Part shown: piece by piece, positions 13,496 through 24,759 of the stretch
How positions within the stretch are numbered: the first letter of the stretch is position 1
Layout: each line of letters starts with the position of its first letter
Assembly (NCBI RefSeq): GCF_019175385.1
Contig: NC_083347.1
Coordinates: 122,396,124 to 122,460,123 of the forward strand
Length of the DNA: 64,000 nt
Origin: Lycium barbarum
Taxonomy: Eukaryota > Streptophyta > Magnoliopsida > Solanales > Solanaceae
Reading direction: 5' to 3'
Notes under the pieces: generated by a model
What the model saw: the letters and a program-made list of their open reading frames with translations, nothing else
Databases searched by the model: none
Told to the model about the DNA's origin: nothing
Made by a program: the position numbers and the translations under genes

Positions 13496-14649
13496 ACACC
13501 CTCCAGTTTGACCTTTACATCACCAGAGAACCCTTGGTCACCTTGCAAATTCCACCTTCAGCCGCATACCTATATCCGAGCTTATCAAAAATACCAAGAG
13601 AGATCAGATTCTTTTTCATCTCAGGAACATGTCAAACATTAGATAATGTTCTTATGATGCTGTCATGACACCGTATACGGGATGAACCAATGCCTGTTAT
13701 TTCACATACTGCTTACCCATAAGTACAGTCCCACTCGTCTGCTCGTAGCTAGTAAACTAATCTTTTCTGAAGAACATATGAAAGGTATAAGCTGAATCTA
13801 AAATCCACTTGTGTGTCTGAATGTCATCTGTTGAAGTAGTTAGCACATAATCTTCTCCAGATGTCTGAGCTACCTAAACTGTAGATGCACTGGTTGTTGT
13901 TTTATCAATCTTCTTATTCGGGAAATCCTCTCAAAGTGACCCTTCTGTTGACGACCCCAACATTCAACATCCTTTCTATTCACCCTTTTCCTAGACTTTG
14001 ACTAGCTACTTATTTGCCTCTTCTTCTTTGGCTCGAGTGACCTCTAATTGTCAAACCCTTACCATGGTCCTCTTTCTCACCATTGTTGATATGGTTTCTT
14101 AATTCATCTGAATTCAATGCATGTCTTACCATCTGTAACGTGACAGCCTCCTTACTGTATTTCATTGAATTAACTACATCTTTCTACGCCGGTAATAATG
14201 AAAATAGTAGAGTGCACCTTAGTTCTTCATCTCCCACTTTAATATCAGCATGAGTAAGATCCATAGCCAATTCATTAAAAGCATCAAGATGATCCTGTAA
14301 AGTTGTACCTGTCTTCATCTTGAAGGTGTGTAAACACTGCTTTAACAACATTCTAGTTGTTGTTGATTTTTTCTAGTAGAGATCTTCAAGTTTCTTCCAC
14401 AAAACCCGCAGCTGTTTTCTCGGTACTAATCTCACATAACACGTTGTCTGATAAGGATAATTGAATTGCACTAAATGCATCCATCTCAATCTTCTGCTTT
14501 TCGGCCTCTTTGGTATTTTTGGGATACGAGTTGTCCAAAGCATAGACTGATCCTTCTCTCCGTAATAATGCCATGATCTTGATCTTCCAAATGTTGAAGT
14601 TATTACTTCGCCCATGAAAATTCGCTACCTCAAACTTCATAGATGTCAT
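13496..14649 (-). pseudogene. Copia gag and protease remnant
   Basis: The minus-strand start at 14649 gives MTSMKFEVANFHGRSNNF and then IWKIKIMALL, the usual N-terminus of Copia gag (UBN2 type). Further down, around 14340-14200, another frame reads FNELAMDLTHADIKVGDEEL, typical of the same domain. A degenerate zinc knuckle (KGHFER) is near 13930-13960. A protease-like WILDSAYTFHM near 13800 has Ser-Ala in place of the usual Ser-Gly. Frame changes and stops break it repeatedly. It is cut off from pol by the giant LTR. Confidence 0.85.
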
Positions 14650-14682
14650 AGTCTCCTTGTCTCCTAGATCTCACGACCTATA

Positions 14683-14696
14683 GGCTCTTGATACCA
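14683..14696 (-). other. Copia primer-binding site
   Basis: Next to the 5' LTR the minus strand reads TGGTATCAAGAGCC. That is the common plant initiator-Met tRNA complement (TGGTATCAGAGC) with one extra A. Confidence 0.75.
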
Positions 14697-14698
14697 AT

Positions 14699-15009
14699 TG
14701 TTAGCGCGAAAATGATAAAAGCACAGTAATTAACGTGGTTCGGATCGATGTGATCCTAGTTCACGGAGAACGGCTGACACTTTTATTAATATCAAGGGAG
14801 AAAGTAAGTTACAAGATTAAATACTCTTAGGTTCTATGTTCTGTCCAAAATAAATCCTAGCTAGCATGTATTTATGCTACTAGGTCTAATCCCTTCCTAG
14901 AAAGGATCTAAATCCTAATAACACTCGAAAACCAACAAAGAAAAAAGTTTCCTTTTATTTCTTTCCGCTTTTGAGTAAGAATTGGCTTGAATATCTTCTC
15001 AACTTCACA
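14699..15009 (-). repeat. Copia LTR (5' LTR in element sense)
   Basis: 311 bases matching 5152-5462. It ends CTTCACA directly before GGTGCAATAAT, where NPF exon 4 resumes. Confidence 0.93.
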
Positions 15010-15189
15010 GGTGCAATAATATTTTGTGTTGGATTACCATGGTATAGGATATTTGTTATTAAGGGAAGCAGTACCATCACAGAGATTTTCCAGGTATTTG
15101 TGAAATTATTTTAACATAAGTATTAGTAAAACACTAATTGTGTGGATTCAACAACATAAAGGTTCTTGTGAAGGTTAAACATAAGTCTT

Positions 15190-15313
15190 AGCTATGTAGC
15201 TCATATCTTTCAAAAATGTCACCTAATATGTCTAGGAATTTCTAAAAGTTACCGCTTTTGGAGGATCAAACATGGGTTTGACAACATTTTTCAGAAGATC
15301 TGAGCAACATAGA
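15190..15313. repeat. TTGCTCGGA foldback MITE, diverged
   Basis: Runs from TAGCTCATATC to CTGAGCAACATAG in the intron after exon 4 of NPF copy 1. It corresponds to 58678-58797 in the intact gene and so was present before the duplication. Confidence 0.5.
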
Positions 15314-16823
15314 GTCTTGCCACCACATATAGATTTTCCAAGTTCCTGTTAAAGTTAAACATAAGTCGTAGCTATATGTTGCTAGAATCCTTCAAAAATG
15401 CTACCAGTTGCATGTCAGATTCTCCAAACGGGGTTGAGTTAAGTGGATGATTAACCCGACCCGCCAACAAAGGTTACTTGGGCTGAAATGATTTGGTCAA
15501 AATGGGAAAACAAATGTGTCATAACCTAGCCTGCCCAACTCTTACCAAGTTTTAACGCGTATGTTTATTTTCTTATTATTTATTTCATTACCTAATAAAA
15601 CATTTTTTCATAATTATGGCTTCATATAACATTTAAGAAAGAATTCTAAAAAAATTGACAAGATTTTTCAAAAAAAAATAAAAAAAATCACGGGGTATCT
15701 TATTGGGATAGTACTATTAACCTGTACCCACTTTTTAAAAAGCTTTTGCACGTCTACTCACTTCGGAACAACTTTAGTCGTGCGATATGTTTGAAATTAG
15801 ACTTTATAGACAAGAGTGTCTACAGTTACATATGACTGAAGTTCATACATTTTTGCTTGAAGTTTAGACAATAATAGCTGAAGTTCAGGCAAAAATGGAT
15901 GAACTTCAGGTATAGGAAAAATTGACTAAACTTTAGCTAAATAAAGCTTTAGACGTTTTGTTTGAAGTTAGGCTTGACACCGCATGTGTGCAGTTCTTTC
16001 GAAGTAGATAGACTTGCAAATTTTTGCGCATTATGGGTATGGTTTAAATAGTAATCTCAAATTCAGGTATCTATGTACTTCTGCCGGTTTCTCAACGGTC
16101 AAATTTGAGCTACATTGATAGCCAACTTTTAGATAAGCTAAATTGGACGGATCAAAATAGGTTGAATTAATAAATAGACGGGTCATTAATCCATCCAAAC
16201 TTGAACATGTCATGGTTTTATGAGCTAATTTTTGTCACCTCTATCAATAGGCATAACATACTTACAACGGGTTGGGATTGGCTTAGTCCTGTCCGCTTTA
16301 TCTATGACAACAACATCCATCTTAGAAGTTAAGCGCAAACAGGTTGGCGCGAGATAACAACATGCTCGGCGCGATCCTAGTGTTGCAGCCATTGCCTATT
16401 AGTGTGTTCTGGCTTTCAATTCAATTCTTCATCTTTGGTATTGCAGACATGTTCACTTGTGTGGAACTTCTTGAATTCTTTTACTCACAAGCACCAAAGG
16501 AATTGAAATCAGTGTCATCTTGTTTCCTTTGGACTTCAATGTCAATAGGGTACTTCTTGAGTTCAATTATTGTAAAGGTTGTGAACAAGGCAACTAAAAA
16601 AGTTACAAATAGTGGAGGTTGGCTAGCTGGGAATAATTTTAATAGGAACCATTTGAATCTATTCTACTTGTTGTTGGCTGTGTTGTGCGTGTTGCATTTT
16701 GGGATTTATTTGATTGTTGCTAGTAAGTATAAGTACAGGGTACAAAAAAGTGTTGGTGATCAAGATGATAGTAGAGTACATGCTTTAAAAGATCAGATGA
16801 AGAAGTCACAAATGCAAAATTAG

Positions 16824-17440
16824 TGATATACTGATCTTGATGAAGATTTAAAGTTGTGTTTGTATTTGCTAAATTAGCAAGGAAATTAGTTTTTATTTTT
16901 ATGTACTTGAGAATTCAGTTGTTTCAAAGTTGAAAGATTAGTTGCTACGCTACCTTCAAAAATTGAAGTGTGTTAGAGCAATATTAATGTTGGTTGTCTA
17001 GCAAAAGATATTTCTATTTTATATCTTGATTTTCTACATTCCATATTTGGTGAATTGCATCTCTCGTAGGGAAAAAGAATTAAATTTGCCTTGTACAATT
17101 CAAGCTTGAGTAACTTTACCCTCTGTTAGTACTTGGGTCTAATTTTATTTTCACCGTTAAGAAAATGTCTAGCCTTTGATTCCAAACGGAACTCCAATCG
17201 GAAGGTAATTTTAAAAACAGTAAAACGTTTAGGGGGTAAATTTGACATCTTTTTCGAACAATTTAGACACGTGGAGCTCAACCATTTTGTGTTGGAGCTC
17301 CTCTAATGGCAATGGCAAATTTAAGATGATTTGCTAATGGTAGGCAGTGGCGAAGTCAAATATTTTTTCGAGGTGTTCAAGTTTTATTATAGATATACAA
17401 AAAGGTATTTTTGACTTATATATGCAGTGAAAGAAATGGA
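16824..17440 (+). repeat. 3' flank of NPF copy 1, shared with two other sites
   Basis: Non-coding. It aligns in patches with 20930-21345 and with the flank of the intact NPF gene (61697-62205): TTCAGTTGTTT, GAGCAATA…TTGGTTGTC…GCAAAAGATAT and GTGGAGCTC…CCTCTAATGGCAATGG. A degenerate hAT-like terminus CAGTGGCGAAGTC at 17346 is also present in the intact-gene flank (AATGGCGAAGTC near 62147). The duplicated unit therefore extended at least 0.6 kb past the stop codon. Confidence 0.75.
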
Positions 17441-18112
17441 GAAAAAGGACGGTCTTGTCTACGCAAGGCTACAAAGAAATTAAAGGCATTTGGATTGTTT
17501 CCTAATTTTGAACTAAGTAAACAATTTGTTTACTTTGCTCTGATTATTTTGCCATAATTACTTAAATAAATCAAATTATTTAACAAACTCAACCATCAAA
17601 TCCGAAGACTTTTTTTTTAAAAAAAAAAGTCTGTGATGATTAAATCAAGATGCACGCGCTATTTTAAAAAAAAAAAAAAAAAAAGATGCACGCACTATGC
17701 ACATATACTTTGGAATTAGTTATTACTTAATTATTAACTCTGTAAATCTCTCTCATTAGTAAATAGATTATCGCCATCAACTGACTTTGAATTCTCCTCC
17801 TATTTATTTGTTCAAATCATTTATATTAAATTTAGTACTAACATTATGCACATATTATCCTAAATAAAATAATTTTGTGCAAAAACTGCTTGAGCAAGAT
17901 TTTAAGTAAAATCAATACTTGAGATGGCAATCATGGCAGACAATCAAATAGGTGGGAGAACAATAAGAAGGACTAGTAAAAATGGCATGAATCTATGGCT
18001 ACTATTCCAACTCCAAGATAACTAAAAATACAATGAAATAAATCAAGCTGCAGAGTGTGGAGGGTTATACAAAGCCTAAGTGGAATTTCTAGTGACTCTG
18101 ATTGGCAAATAT
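17441..18112. other. AT-rich spacer with a homopolymer palindrome
   Basis: No gene seen. It contains AGAC-T9-A10-GTCT at 17606-17632, a poly-A run near 17667-17684, and a block (about 17680-17890: GATGCACGCACTATGC…TTTGTGCAAAAAC) repeated in diverged form at about 20670-20825. Confidence 0.6.
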
Positions 18113-20276
18113 TCATTTTAATTTGATAGTAATTGGAGTCCTAACAACATGCTTTCTAGAAATCCATGATATCGATCTCAGAACAAAACGTCCAGAAATT
18201 TCACATGTTCGGTGGAAGGATATCATATATTTGGCTTGTTGGTTCATCTTGGTGAAGGCAATCTTGATAGGCTCAACCACCGTATGAACTCCTAGAATTA
18301 ATTTGAGTGATGCTAATAGCATAAGTGGAGTTTGCATCACCAACATTTTTAACTATCCTTGTATATTTTTATTCTCTGATCCAAGTATAATGGAGAAAGA
18401 AGATAGTGCAGCTTCACCTCATATATGCTCGATAGTAACGCGCAATTGACAATGGACACTTTGATGTACAATGCACGCAATCTCCTTTTTCGTATAGCCA
18501 AGGCGACACAAGTATTTGATAAACCATGCTATCTTGTGTTTTGGTGTTTTGATGACGTGACAAACCGACTTGAGGAACCAATTACGCTGGTAGAAAGACT
18601 AGGTCTCCTGAAGTGTTCTACAGTTAACTTTACAGCTGTAAAGCTGCTGCCACTGTAGCAGTACAACAGAGCAGCGTATAGCAACAAAGTTGCTTTATGG
18701 GTTGTCATCTTCACTCTTTCTCATATTCAAATATCTTGCTAAAGTGAAGATATGATTCTTGCAAAATCCAAAAATTGTTCAGATCTAAAAGTGCAAGTCT
18801 TCACACATCAAGGTGTGTTCAAGATCAAAGCTTCAACAAATCCAAGTACCTATTCTTCCACAATTGAAGCTGTGTTAAGTCCTAGGAAGTGTTAAATTTC
18901 TGTTCTTTTGTTCTTAAACTTGTAAACCTACTCTTCTCTAAAGGAAGCTATTTGTAGGTTTCTCAAAGTCTCAAAAGTTGCTTGTAGGAAGTTTATTTCC
19001 TCAAGCTTTTGAGTGGTACACTAGGCTAGAGTTAGTCCAAGTGTATTAGTGTGTGAGTGGATAGAGTTAGTCGCGGTATTGAATTCTCAAAGGGTGCCTT
19101 TGAGTGGTACACTAGGCTAGAGTTAGTTTAGGTGTATTAGTTCGCTTGGCTAGAGATAGTCAAGAGTTGCTTGCAATAGGGTGTATTATAAGAGTTAATT
19201 CCTAGATTGCAAGAGTTGTAATTTGAAGTTGCTCGGTGTAGTGGAGTTGAAATCCTACGTGGTAGGTCGTGATTTTTAATCCCTTGAGCAAGGAGTTTTC
19301 CATGATAATATCCTGTTATCTACTACTGCACTACGTCAGGGAACGGGTATACAACCAGGTCCCTCATATATTGTTTTGTGGACGCACCGTCTCTATCAGT
19401 ATTGACTGTAGTTTACGTACGTGTTGGATATCATAAATAAGCCCCGAATTTCTTGCTTTTGATGGATTTACAGGCCAAGACCAAATACATCAACAGGAAG
19501 TTTCCTTTCATCAAGGATGGGTTGACCCTTGCGGTTAGATGTTGTAGTCATAATTGTGGATTTAATTGCAGCTGGTGACCAATCAGGGTGCATGCTTTTG
19601 AACAAAACCGCAATGTCGCTTAGGTGGCGGCAAGAAATTTATATGCATGAGATGATGTAACATGTCGAATTTATATACTCCAAGAAGAAAGGCCAAGCAT
19701 GTAGCGAGAATATTCAATCCAGGGCCGATTATACCAAGCTTTAGTGTGCCTGGACTTACAAAGTTTGAGACCACAGAGGAAAAAGATGCTACAGATGGTG
19801 CATTTTTAAACCCCATCTTTGTTCCTTTGAAATGGATCCCCGCCTTAGCCGTGGAGGATGAGTTTATGCAGGCTTTTATCTTTTCTTCTTCAGCATAACC
19901 CAAATTAGTTGATGGAAGGACGTTAGCAACTTCAAAAGTGATATCGCGGAGGACTTTTGAAATGACAAGAATCACAGCGACTCCACCCCTCATCCTTTAC
20001 CGCTTGGCCTTGATAAATTGCAGGCCCTTTATCATCATCACCAACCACAATCTTGCCTTTAATATCAGTGATTTCCAGTGATTGTGGTTCACATTGTGCC
20101 GTCTTTTGATTGTACATGATAAAGTATACCAAGGGAAATAAGGTACAAGGGAAGTCTTTAAGTTGGACAGGTGAATCGCCATCATACACTTTGCCATTTT
20201 TTAGCAAGGGCGTTGCTATTTTTTCATTTTCTTGTAAATAAATTTTATCGAAACTGGTTGTGTCTGTACTACACAA
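18113..20276 (-). pseudogene. Subtilisin-like serine protease (subtilase), decayed
   Basis: Read on the minus strand from 20276: the region before the PA domain (ENEKIATPLLKNGKVYDGDS); the PA domain (CEPQSLEITDIKGKIVV…AIYQGQAVKDEG); after a frameshift near 19995, FKNAPSVASFSSV; a degenerate catalytic-Ser region ([20 protein letters not shown] near 19590-19555, the GTSM motif not recognisable); [12 protein letters not shown]; and [16 protein letters not shown] up to about 19424. A 0.9-kb insertion follows. The gene resumes at about 18527 with YLCRLGYTKKEIACIV and ends in the fibronectin-III-like domain (TKMNQQAKYMISFHRT…SRKHVVRTPI). The Asp and His parts of the triad are absent. Several frameshifts and stops are present, so it is not functional. 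Confidence 0.88.
18530..19423 (+). mobile_element. SIRE-type Copia LTR piece inside the subtilase
   Basis: This interrupts the subtilase between the codons for GLIYDIQ and YLCRLGY. Motifs I associate with SIRE/Maximus LTRs are TTTTGGTGTTTTGATGAC at the left, and GTCGTGATTTTTAATCCC, GAGTTTTCCATG and GGGAACGGGTATACAACC near 19268-19360. A locally repeated block (TGAGTGGTACACTAGGCTAG at 19009 and 19102) lies inside. Exact ends and a target duplication were not resolved. Confidence 0.55.
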
Positions 20277-20553
20277 CTAGCTTCTAAAATATGCATAGAG
20301 ACAATTATTTGTTTATTTAAATAATAAATGGAAAATTTATTTAAATAATAAATGATAAAAATTGTGTTTCTATGCATATTTTAGAAGCTAGTTGTGTAGG
20401 ACACACACCACCCGTGTCGATAAAATTTATTTACAAGAAAATGAAAAAATAGCAATGCCCATGCTAAAAAATGGAAAAGTGTATGATGACGATCCACTTG
20501 TCCAACTTAAAGGCTTCCCTTATACCTTATTTCCCTTGGTATACCTTATCATG
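20116..20553. repeat. Inverted duplication of a subtilase segment (long hairpin)
   Basis: The arm 20116-20310 is the reverse complement, with some changes, of 20362-20553. Both carry the same subtilase coding stretch (IYLQENEKIA…LLKNGKVYD on the minus strand; IYLQENEKIAMPMLKNGK on the plus). About 50 bases of TTTATTTAAATAATAAAT direct repeat separate the arms. Transcription through it would give a double-stranded stem of about 190 bp. Confidence 0.85.
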
Positions 20554-20579
20554 CATAGCGCGTGCATCTTCTTTTAATC

Positions 20580-20929
20580 ATGCATTCATTTTTAAATAAT
20601 TTGTAAGTGCTCACCCCTGCGTACGCCATTGGTACTGTACACATAATGAATGCATATGATTAAAAGAACATGCAAGCGCTATGCGCGGATGTACCTTTAG
20701 ATTAGCTATTACCTATTACTCTCTCTCTCACTCACTCACTCACTAATAAACTGAACTTTAATTTTCCTCTTATTTATCTGTTCAAGAATTTAGTACTAAC
20801 ACTAAAAAAAAATTGTGCAAAAACAAGACTAACCCTAACGATGCATTCGGATGAAAAAATGCACGTGACTTGCACATTTGGTTTCCTCCCACTTTGAATA
20901 ATAATTTCAACAGTATTTGCTGAATTAGT
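20580..20929. repeat. Diverged duplicate of the 17.7-kb spacer block
   Basis: Contains no gene. About 20670-20825 is similar to 17680-17890 (AGCGCTATGC, TTAGTACTAACA, TTGTGCAAAAAC). A (CT)n(CACT)n tract lies at 20721-20745. Together with the NPF 3' flank next to it, this shows that a multi-kilobase segment was duplicated here. Confidence 0.6.
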
Positions 20930-21345
20930 ATTTTTATATACTTGATTCAGTTGTTTGAAAGTTGAAAAATTAGTTGCTTTGCTAGCTGCCAAATATTGTA
21001 GTCATTGCCTCTCCTAGAAAGTGTGCTAGAGCAATACATATTGTTGGTTGTCCAGCAAAAGATGTTTTTATAAATTTTGTATCTTGATGTGCTCCATTCC
21101 ATATTTTTGCCCCTGCTAGAGTGTTGGCTTTTACTTACGATAAAAATTTCGAATTTGTTTTTGATTCCTAATGAAATTCAAATTTGTGCATCATTTTAAA
21201 TTATTAAAATCAAAAGTTGAAAGGTAAATTGATTTGGAACCTTTAATTACGAGAATTTGAAAACATGGAGCTTATTGTGCGGGAACACCTATTATGGCAA
21301 TGGTGATACAATGCAAATTTGGTAACTACAAAAGTCCAAATTTGG
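20930..21345 (+). repeat. Stray copy of the NPF 3' flank
   Basis: Matches the post-stop region of NPF copy 1 in order: TTGATTCAGTTGTTTGAAAG, then GCTAGAGCAATACATATTGT, TTCCATATTTTTG, and GGAACACC…ATTATGGCAATGG. No NPF coding exon precedes it; the subtilase remnant does. It is the scar of a further NPF duplicate that lost its coding part. Confidence 0.65.
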
Positions 21346-22083
21346 TAACTACAAAGGTATAAATGGACTTAAGAATACAGTGAAAAATAAAATCTGGCAA
21401 CTTCAAATAATACATAGACAAATTTAACTGATTGAGTTGTTTAGGTGGTGGAAATAGATGGCTTTGTTGCCCCTTTCTTCGTTGAAATTCAAAGTTCTTT
21501 ATCTGCTTTATTTCGCGTGTTTTAATTTAATTAATTAGACACAAATTTATTTTTTAAAAAGTAGAATTTTTGAATTTATAATGTTAAAACAAAATAATTT
21601 ATAATATATCAGAATATTTTTTAAATCTTATAACGTACCGCTTAAATGTTAAAAATCAATATATAATATAAAGTTTGGTATAAACAAGGTGATGTGGCAC
21701 CTCTCTATGGTCATCATTCTTATTTATCTTTTTATCTCCTCTTTTTTTACCTTTTCTATATTTTCCCCTCATTTTTTTTTAATTAAAGAAATAACTATAA
21801 TCTACCCTATTTAGTGAGTTTCATTAAATTCTGCCATATTAATTCATTGTGTATTAATTAGTTATTGTTGTATGCGATTGGTTTTCTTCAACAGTATGAT
21901 CGTTCACCCAAGAAGATCCTATAAGTTATGAGGGACTCTGTGTATTATTTTCTCAAGATTGAAGGTGGACTGATAATATATAAATAACCAAACCCTGCAT
22001 AAAATAATACATAAATTTCCTCATAACTAATCCTTGTATTACTAAATATCTGCATAACTCTAATCAGCTACCAATCAACCCCG
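21346..22083. other. AT-rich spacer, no gene seen
   Basis: Short homopolymer stretches and no reading frame with recognisable similarity. A 29-base near-repeat (CAAATTTGGTAACTACAAA…) occurs twice at its left edge near 21312-21346. Confidence 0.5.
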
Positions 22084-22296
22084 GGCTCGTTTGATACAAG
22101 GGATAAGAGATAAATAATCTCGAGATTAAATTTGAGATAAGTTTATCCCATGTTTGGTTGGAATAAAATTACAGTATAACTAATCCCGGAATTAGTTATC
22201 CCGGGATTGTTGTGTTATTTTATTCCTTTGAGAGGATAGGATAACTAATCCCAGGATAAGTAATTCTGGGATAACTTTTTTCCAACCAAACGACAG
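22084..22296. mobile_element. MITE with GGCTCGTTTGG-type inverted ends
   Basis: The left end GGGCTCGTTTGATACAAGGG and right end CCAACCAAACGACAG are inverted matches. Internal inverted pairs include GGGATAACT/AGTTATCCC. A related, less complete copy begins near 26992 (GCCGTTTGTACGAGGGATAA). The target duplication is not clear, so the superfamily is unassigned. Confidence 0.6.
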
Positions 22297-22878
22297 TATT
22301 TACCAAATATGTAGGTAAGTTAAAAAGTGTTTGTAAGCTAGTTTAACCGGCTTATAAACTTAGTCAAACATCCTCAAATCATGTGTAAAGTCTATTAAAA
22401 TTACAATAAATAATAGATAGGAATCATAATTTTTAAAGAACCTTAAAGGTTGAACTCATAGAGTTTAAATCTTGAATCCGCATCTGCATGTACCTGCTCC
22501 AATATATATACTTTACAGCAACTCGTGACTTGCGTGGAAGCTGTTCGATGAAATGACTGAGAGAAAACTCAATAAACAAAGAATTCGACAGGGATATTGC
22601 CTTCTTTCTCTTATTCTCAATAAACAAAGACCACGGCAATGAATGGTGAATTTATCACCTTTTGATGAAATCAAAACACTATCAATACTAATAAAGTGAG
22701 CAACTCCTGATTTGTGCGGATGCTGTTTGATGAAATGACTGAGACAAAACCCAATATAGAAAAGGAGATATTATTACTCCATCCATCTTAAAATAAGTGT
22801 CATTTTAATAAAAAAAAATTGTCTCAAAATTAGTGTCGCTTTAGAAATGCTAGACAAAAAAGTAATTGTTTCCAAATA

Positions 22879-23097
22879 CTCCCCCTGTCCTAATTTATAT
22901 GACACACTTTCCTTTTTAGTCTGTCCCCAAAAAAATATCACCTTTCTATATTTAGAAACAATTTAACTTTATGAGATGATTTACAGCCACACAATTATAT
23001 AAGGCTTGTTTCGGACCACAAATTTCAAAAATCATTCCTTTCTTTCTTAAATTCTGTGCCAAGTCAAATAATGCAACATAAATTGGGACGGAGGGAG
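22879..23097. mobile_element. Stowaway MITE
   Basis: Ends CTCCCCCTGTCC and GGGACGGAGGGAG are inverted and flanked by TA on both sides (22877-22878 and 23098-23099). This is the classic Tc1/mariner MITE signature; 219 bases. Confidence 0.88.
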
Positions 23098-23228
23098 TAT
23101 TAAAGAACTACTTCTTCTAACTAATGCTCAATTCTCAAGAAACATCTAACAAATAAGGGTAGCTTAATAAACTATACGCTGTATATATTATTTTTCTTAA
23201 TGGGCGTGAAAGGAGCTAAAGAGACTTA

Positions 23229-23596
23229 TAGCCTGTTTGGCAAAGTTTATTTTTCCCTCAAAAGTACTTATTCTTTTAATAAGTGCTTATTTGAAAAAAG
23301 TGAGTGTTTAGCTAAGCTTTTGAGAGAAAATAAGTGCTTCTGAGAGAAAATAAGTGCTTCTGAGGAGTAGCAGAAGCTAAAAAAATAACTTTTGCCCAAA
23401 AACACTTTTTTGAAAAGTACTTTTGAGAAAAATACACATAGAAACACTTTTTAAAAGTTTGATCAAATACTAATTGTTGCTCAAAAGTGTTTTTTAAATT
23501 AATTGACAAAACACAAACTGTTTTTCGCCAAAAGTACTTTTTTGAAAAATATTTTTTAAAATAAACTGATTTTAAAAGCTCGGCCCAAACAGGCTA
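23229..23596. mobile_element. PIF/Harbinger-like (Tourist) MITE
   Basis: Termini TAGCCTGTTTGGC and CCCAAACAGGCTA are inverted, and TTA is duplicated at 23226-23228 and 23597-23599. 368 bases, built from AAGTGCTT/AAAGTACTTTT-type inverted pairs. TTA plus these termini points to PIF/Harbinger. Confidence 0.75.
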
Positions 23597-24759
23597 TTAT
23601 TTTGAGACAGCGGGAGTACTGTCTTTCACTTATTCTCAATAAACAAAGATCAACAATGGATTGTGAAAAGAATATTCACCTTTGAAACGAAAGCACTAAT
23701 AATTAATAAAGCAGGCAACTCATGATTTACGTGAAAGATGTTTGATGAAATGACTGAAACAAAACTCAATAAACAAAGACCATAGCAAATATTACCTTTT
23801 TATTTTTTGTTTTTTCACAATAAACAAAGACCATGGCAATGGATTGTGAAATACATATATAGCCCAACATAAATTATTACGCCACGTAACTATATTTTCA
23901 ATTTAGACAATATTATATACTAACATTATATCTGGAGAAAAGTATTATACATAATGTATCAATCTTGTATAAAAGTGTATACATAAATAATGGTTAAACC
24001 GTGCAACAAACTCAAAATATGAGCCACGTGGCATAAATATTTTGCATGTAAGGTGTTTGATGAATGACTGAGACAAAACTCAATAGAAAAAGACCATAGC
24101 AACAAAACGGGAATATTACCTACTTTTTTTTCTCAATAAACAAAGACCACAGCAATGGATTGTGAACTTTTTTCACCTTTAGTTGAAATTAAAGCACTAA
24201 TACTAATAAAGTGAGCAACCCCTGTTTGGCGGGGGACATGGTTTGTTAAAAAAATCACTTCTGGCTGAAAAGGACATGTAAATTCCACTCCTTTCTCACC
24301 ATTAAACTAGGCTGGGAATTTAAGAAAAAATAAAAAAAATTAAAATTTATGATCTAAAATAAGCCTTAAATATTTGTGTGGTTGTAAATAGTTAAGAAAA
24401 AAATAATTAGAATTCCTTTCTTGGTGGAAAAGGTTTTCTAGGTGAAAAAGATTTTTTCCATATTTGACTAATACTTTCTTGGAGGAAAAGTTTTGTATTT
24501 CTATAAATTGAGGATTCTTCTTTCACACAAAACAACACAGTAGTATCCACAATATAGTCCTCGAATGAAGTCTTGTTTAAGGTGAGATTTTTCTCTTAAT
24601 AGTTTTATGATTTTCTTTTATATTAGTTTTCATATGTAGGTCAATTGACCAACCCCATATCATATTATCAAAGTCTTTTTTTATAGTTTTTCATTGTTGC
24701 TTGATTTCTTATCATTCAAGGTTTGCAATTATTAGCTTCAGCATGACGCCATGTTATTT

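Larger units (their letters stand above)
5152..15009 (-). mobile_element. Ty1/Copia LTR retrotransposon, decayed, with nested LTR
   Basis: Two 311-base LTRs (TGTTAGCG…CTTCACA) bound the element, with the duplicated target GGTGY. On the minus strand the order is LTR, primer site, gag, protease, (nested giant LTR), integrase, reverse transcriptase, RNase H, polypurine tract, LTR. That integrase-before-RT order defines Copia. By eye the LTRs differ at about 15 of 311 positions, so the insertion is not very recent. The reading frame is broken many times. Without the nested element it would be about 4.8 kb, a normal Copia size. Confidence 0.95.
4483..16823 (+). pseudogene. Broken NRT1/PTR-family (NPF) transporter, copy 1
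   Basis: This is a second copy of the transporter at 56039-61696. Seen: the end of intron 3 (4483-4780); exon 4 at 4781-5151 resuming at 15010-15093; intron sequence; and exon 7 at 16251-16823. Exons 5 and 6 are missing, with a deletion junction near 15420-15450 relative to the intact copy. Exon 4 has a 2-base insertion near 4870, an extra-base stretch near 5016 that gives a stop, and TGG changed to TAG near 5104. It is also split by a Copia element. Exon 7 has a frameshift near 16340, after which it stays open to the stop (16344-16823). Exons 1-3 would lie left of the giant LTR, outside the window. No functional transporter can be made. Confidence 0.93.
22505..24230. repeat. Degenerate tandem array, unit about 180 bp, broken by MITEs
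   Basis: A unit containing GTTTGATGAAATGACTGAGA, then AAACTCAATA AACAAAGACC, then CAATGGATTGTGAA, then AAAGCACTAATACTAATAAA recurs about four times: near 22540, 22725, 23735 and 24060 for the first motif. A Stowaway element and a PIF-like element interrupt it. The first motif translates as (K/R)LFDEMTE in two copies, resembling the core of a pentatricopeptide repeat. A broken PPR-like coding exon could be the source, but no longer frame supports that. Confidence 0.6.
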
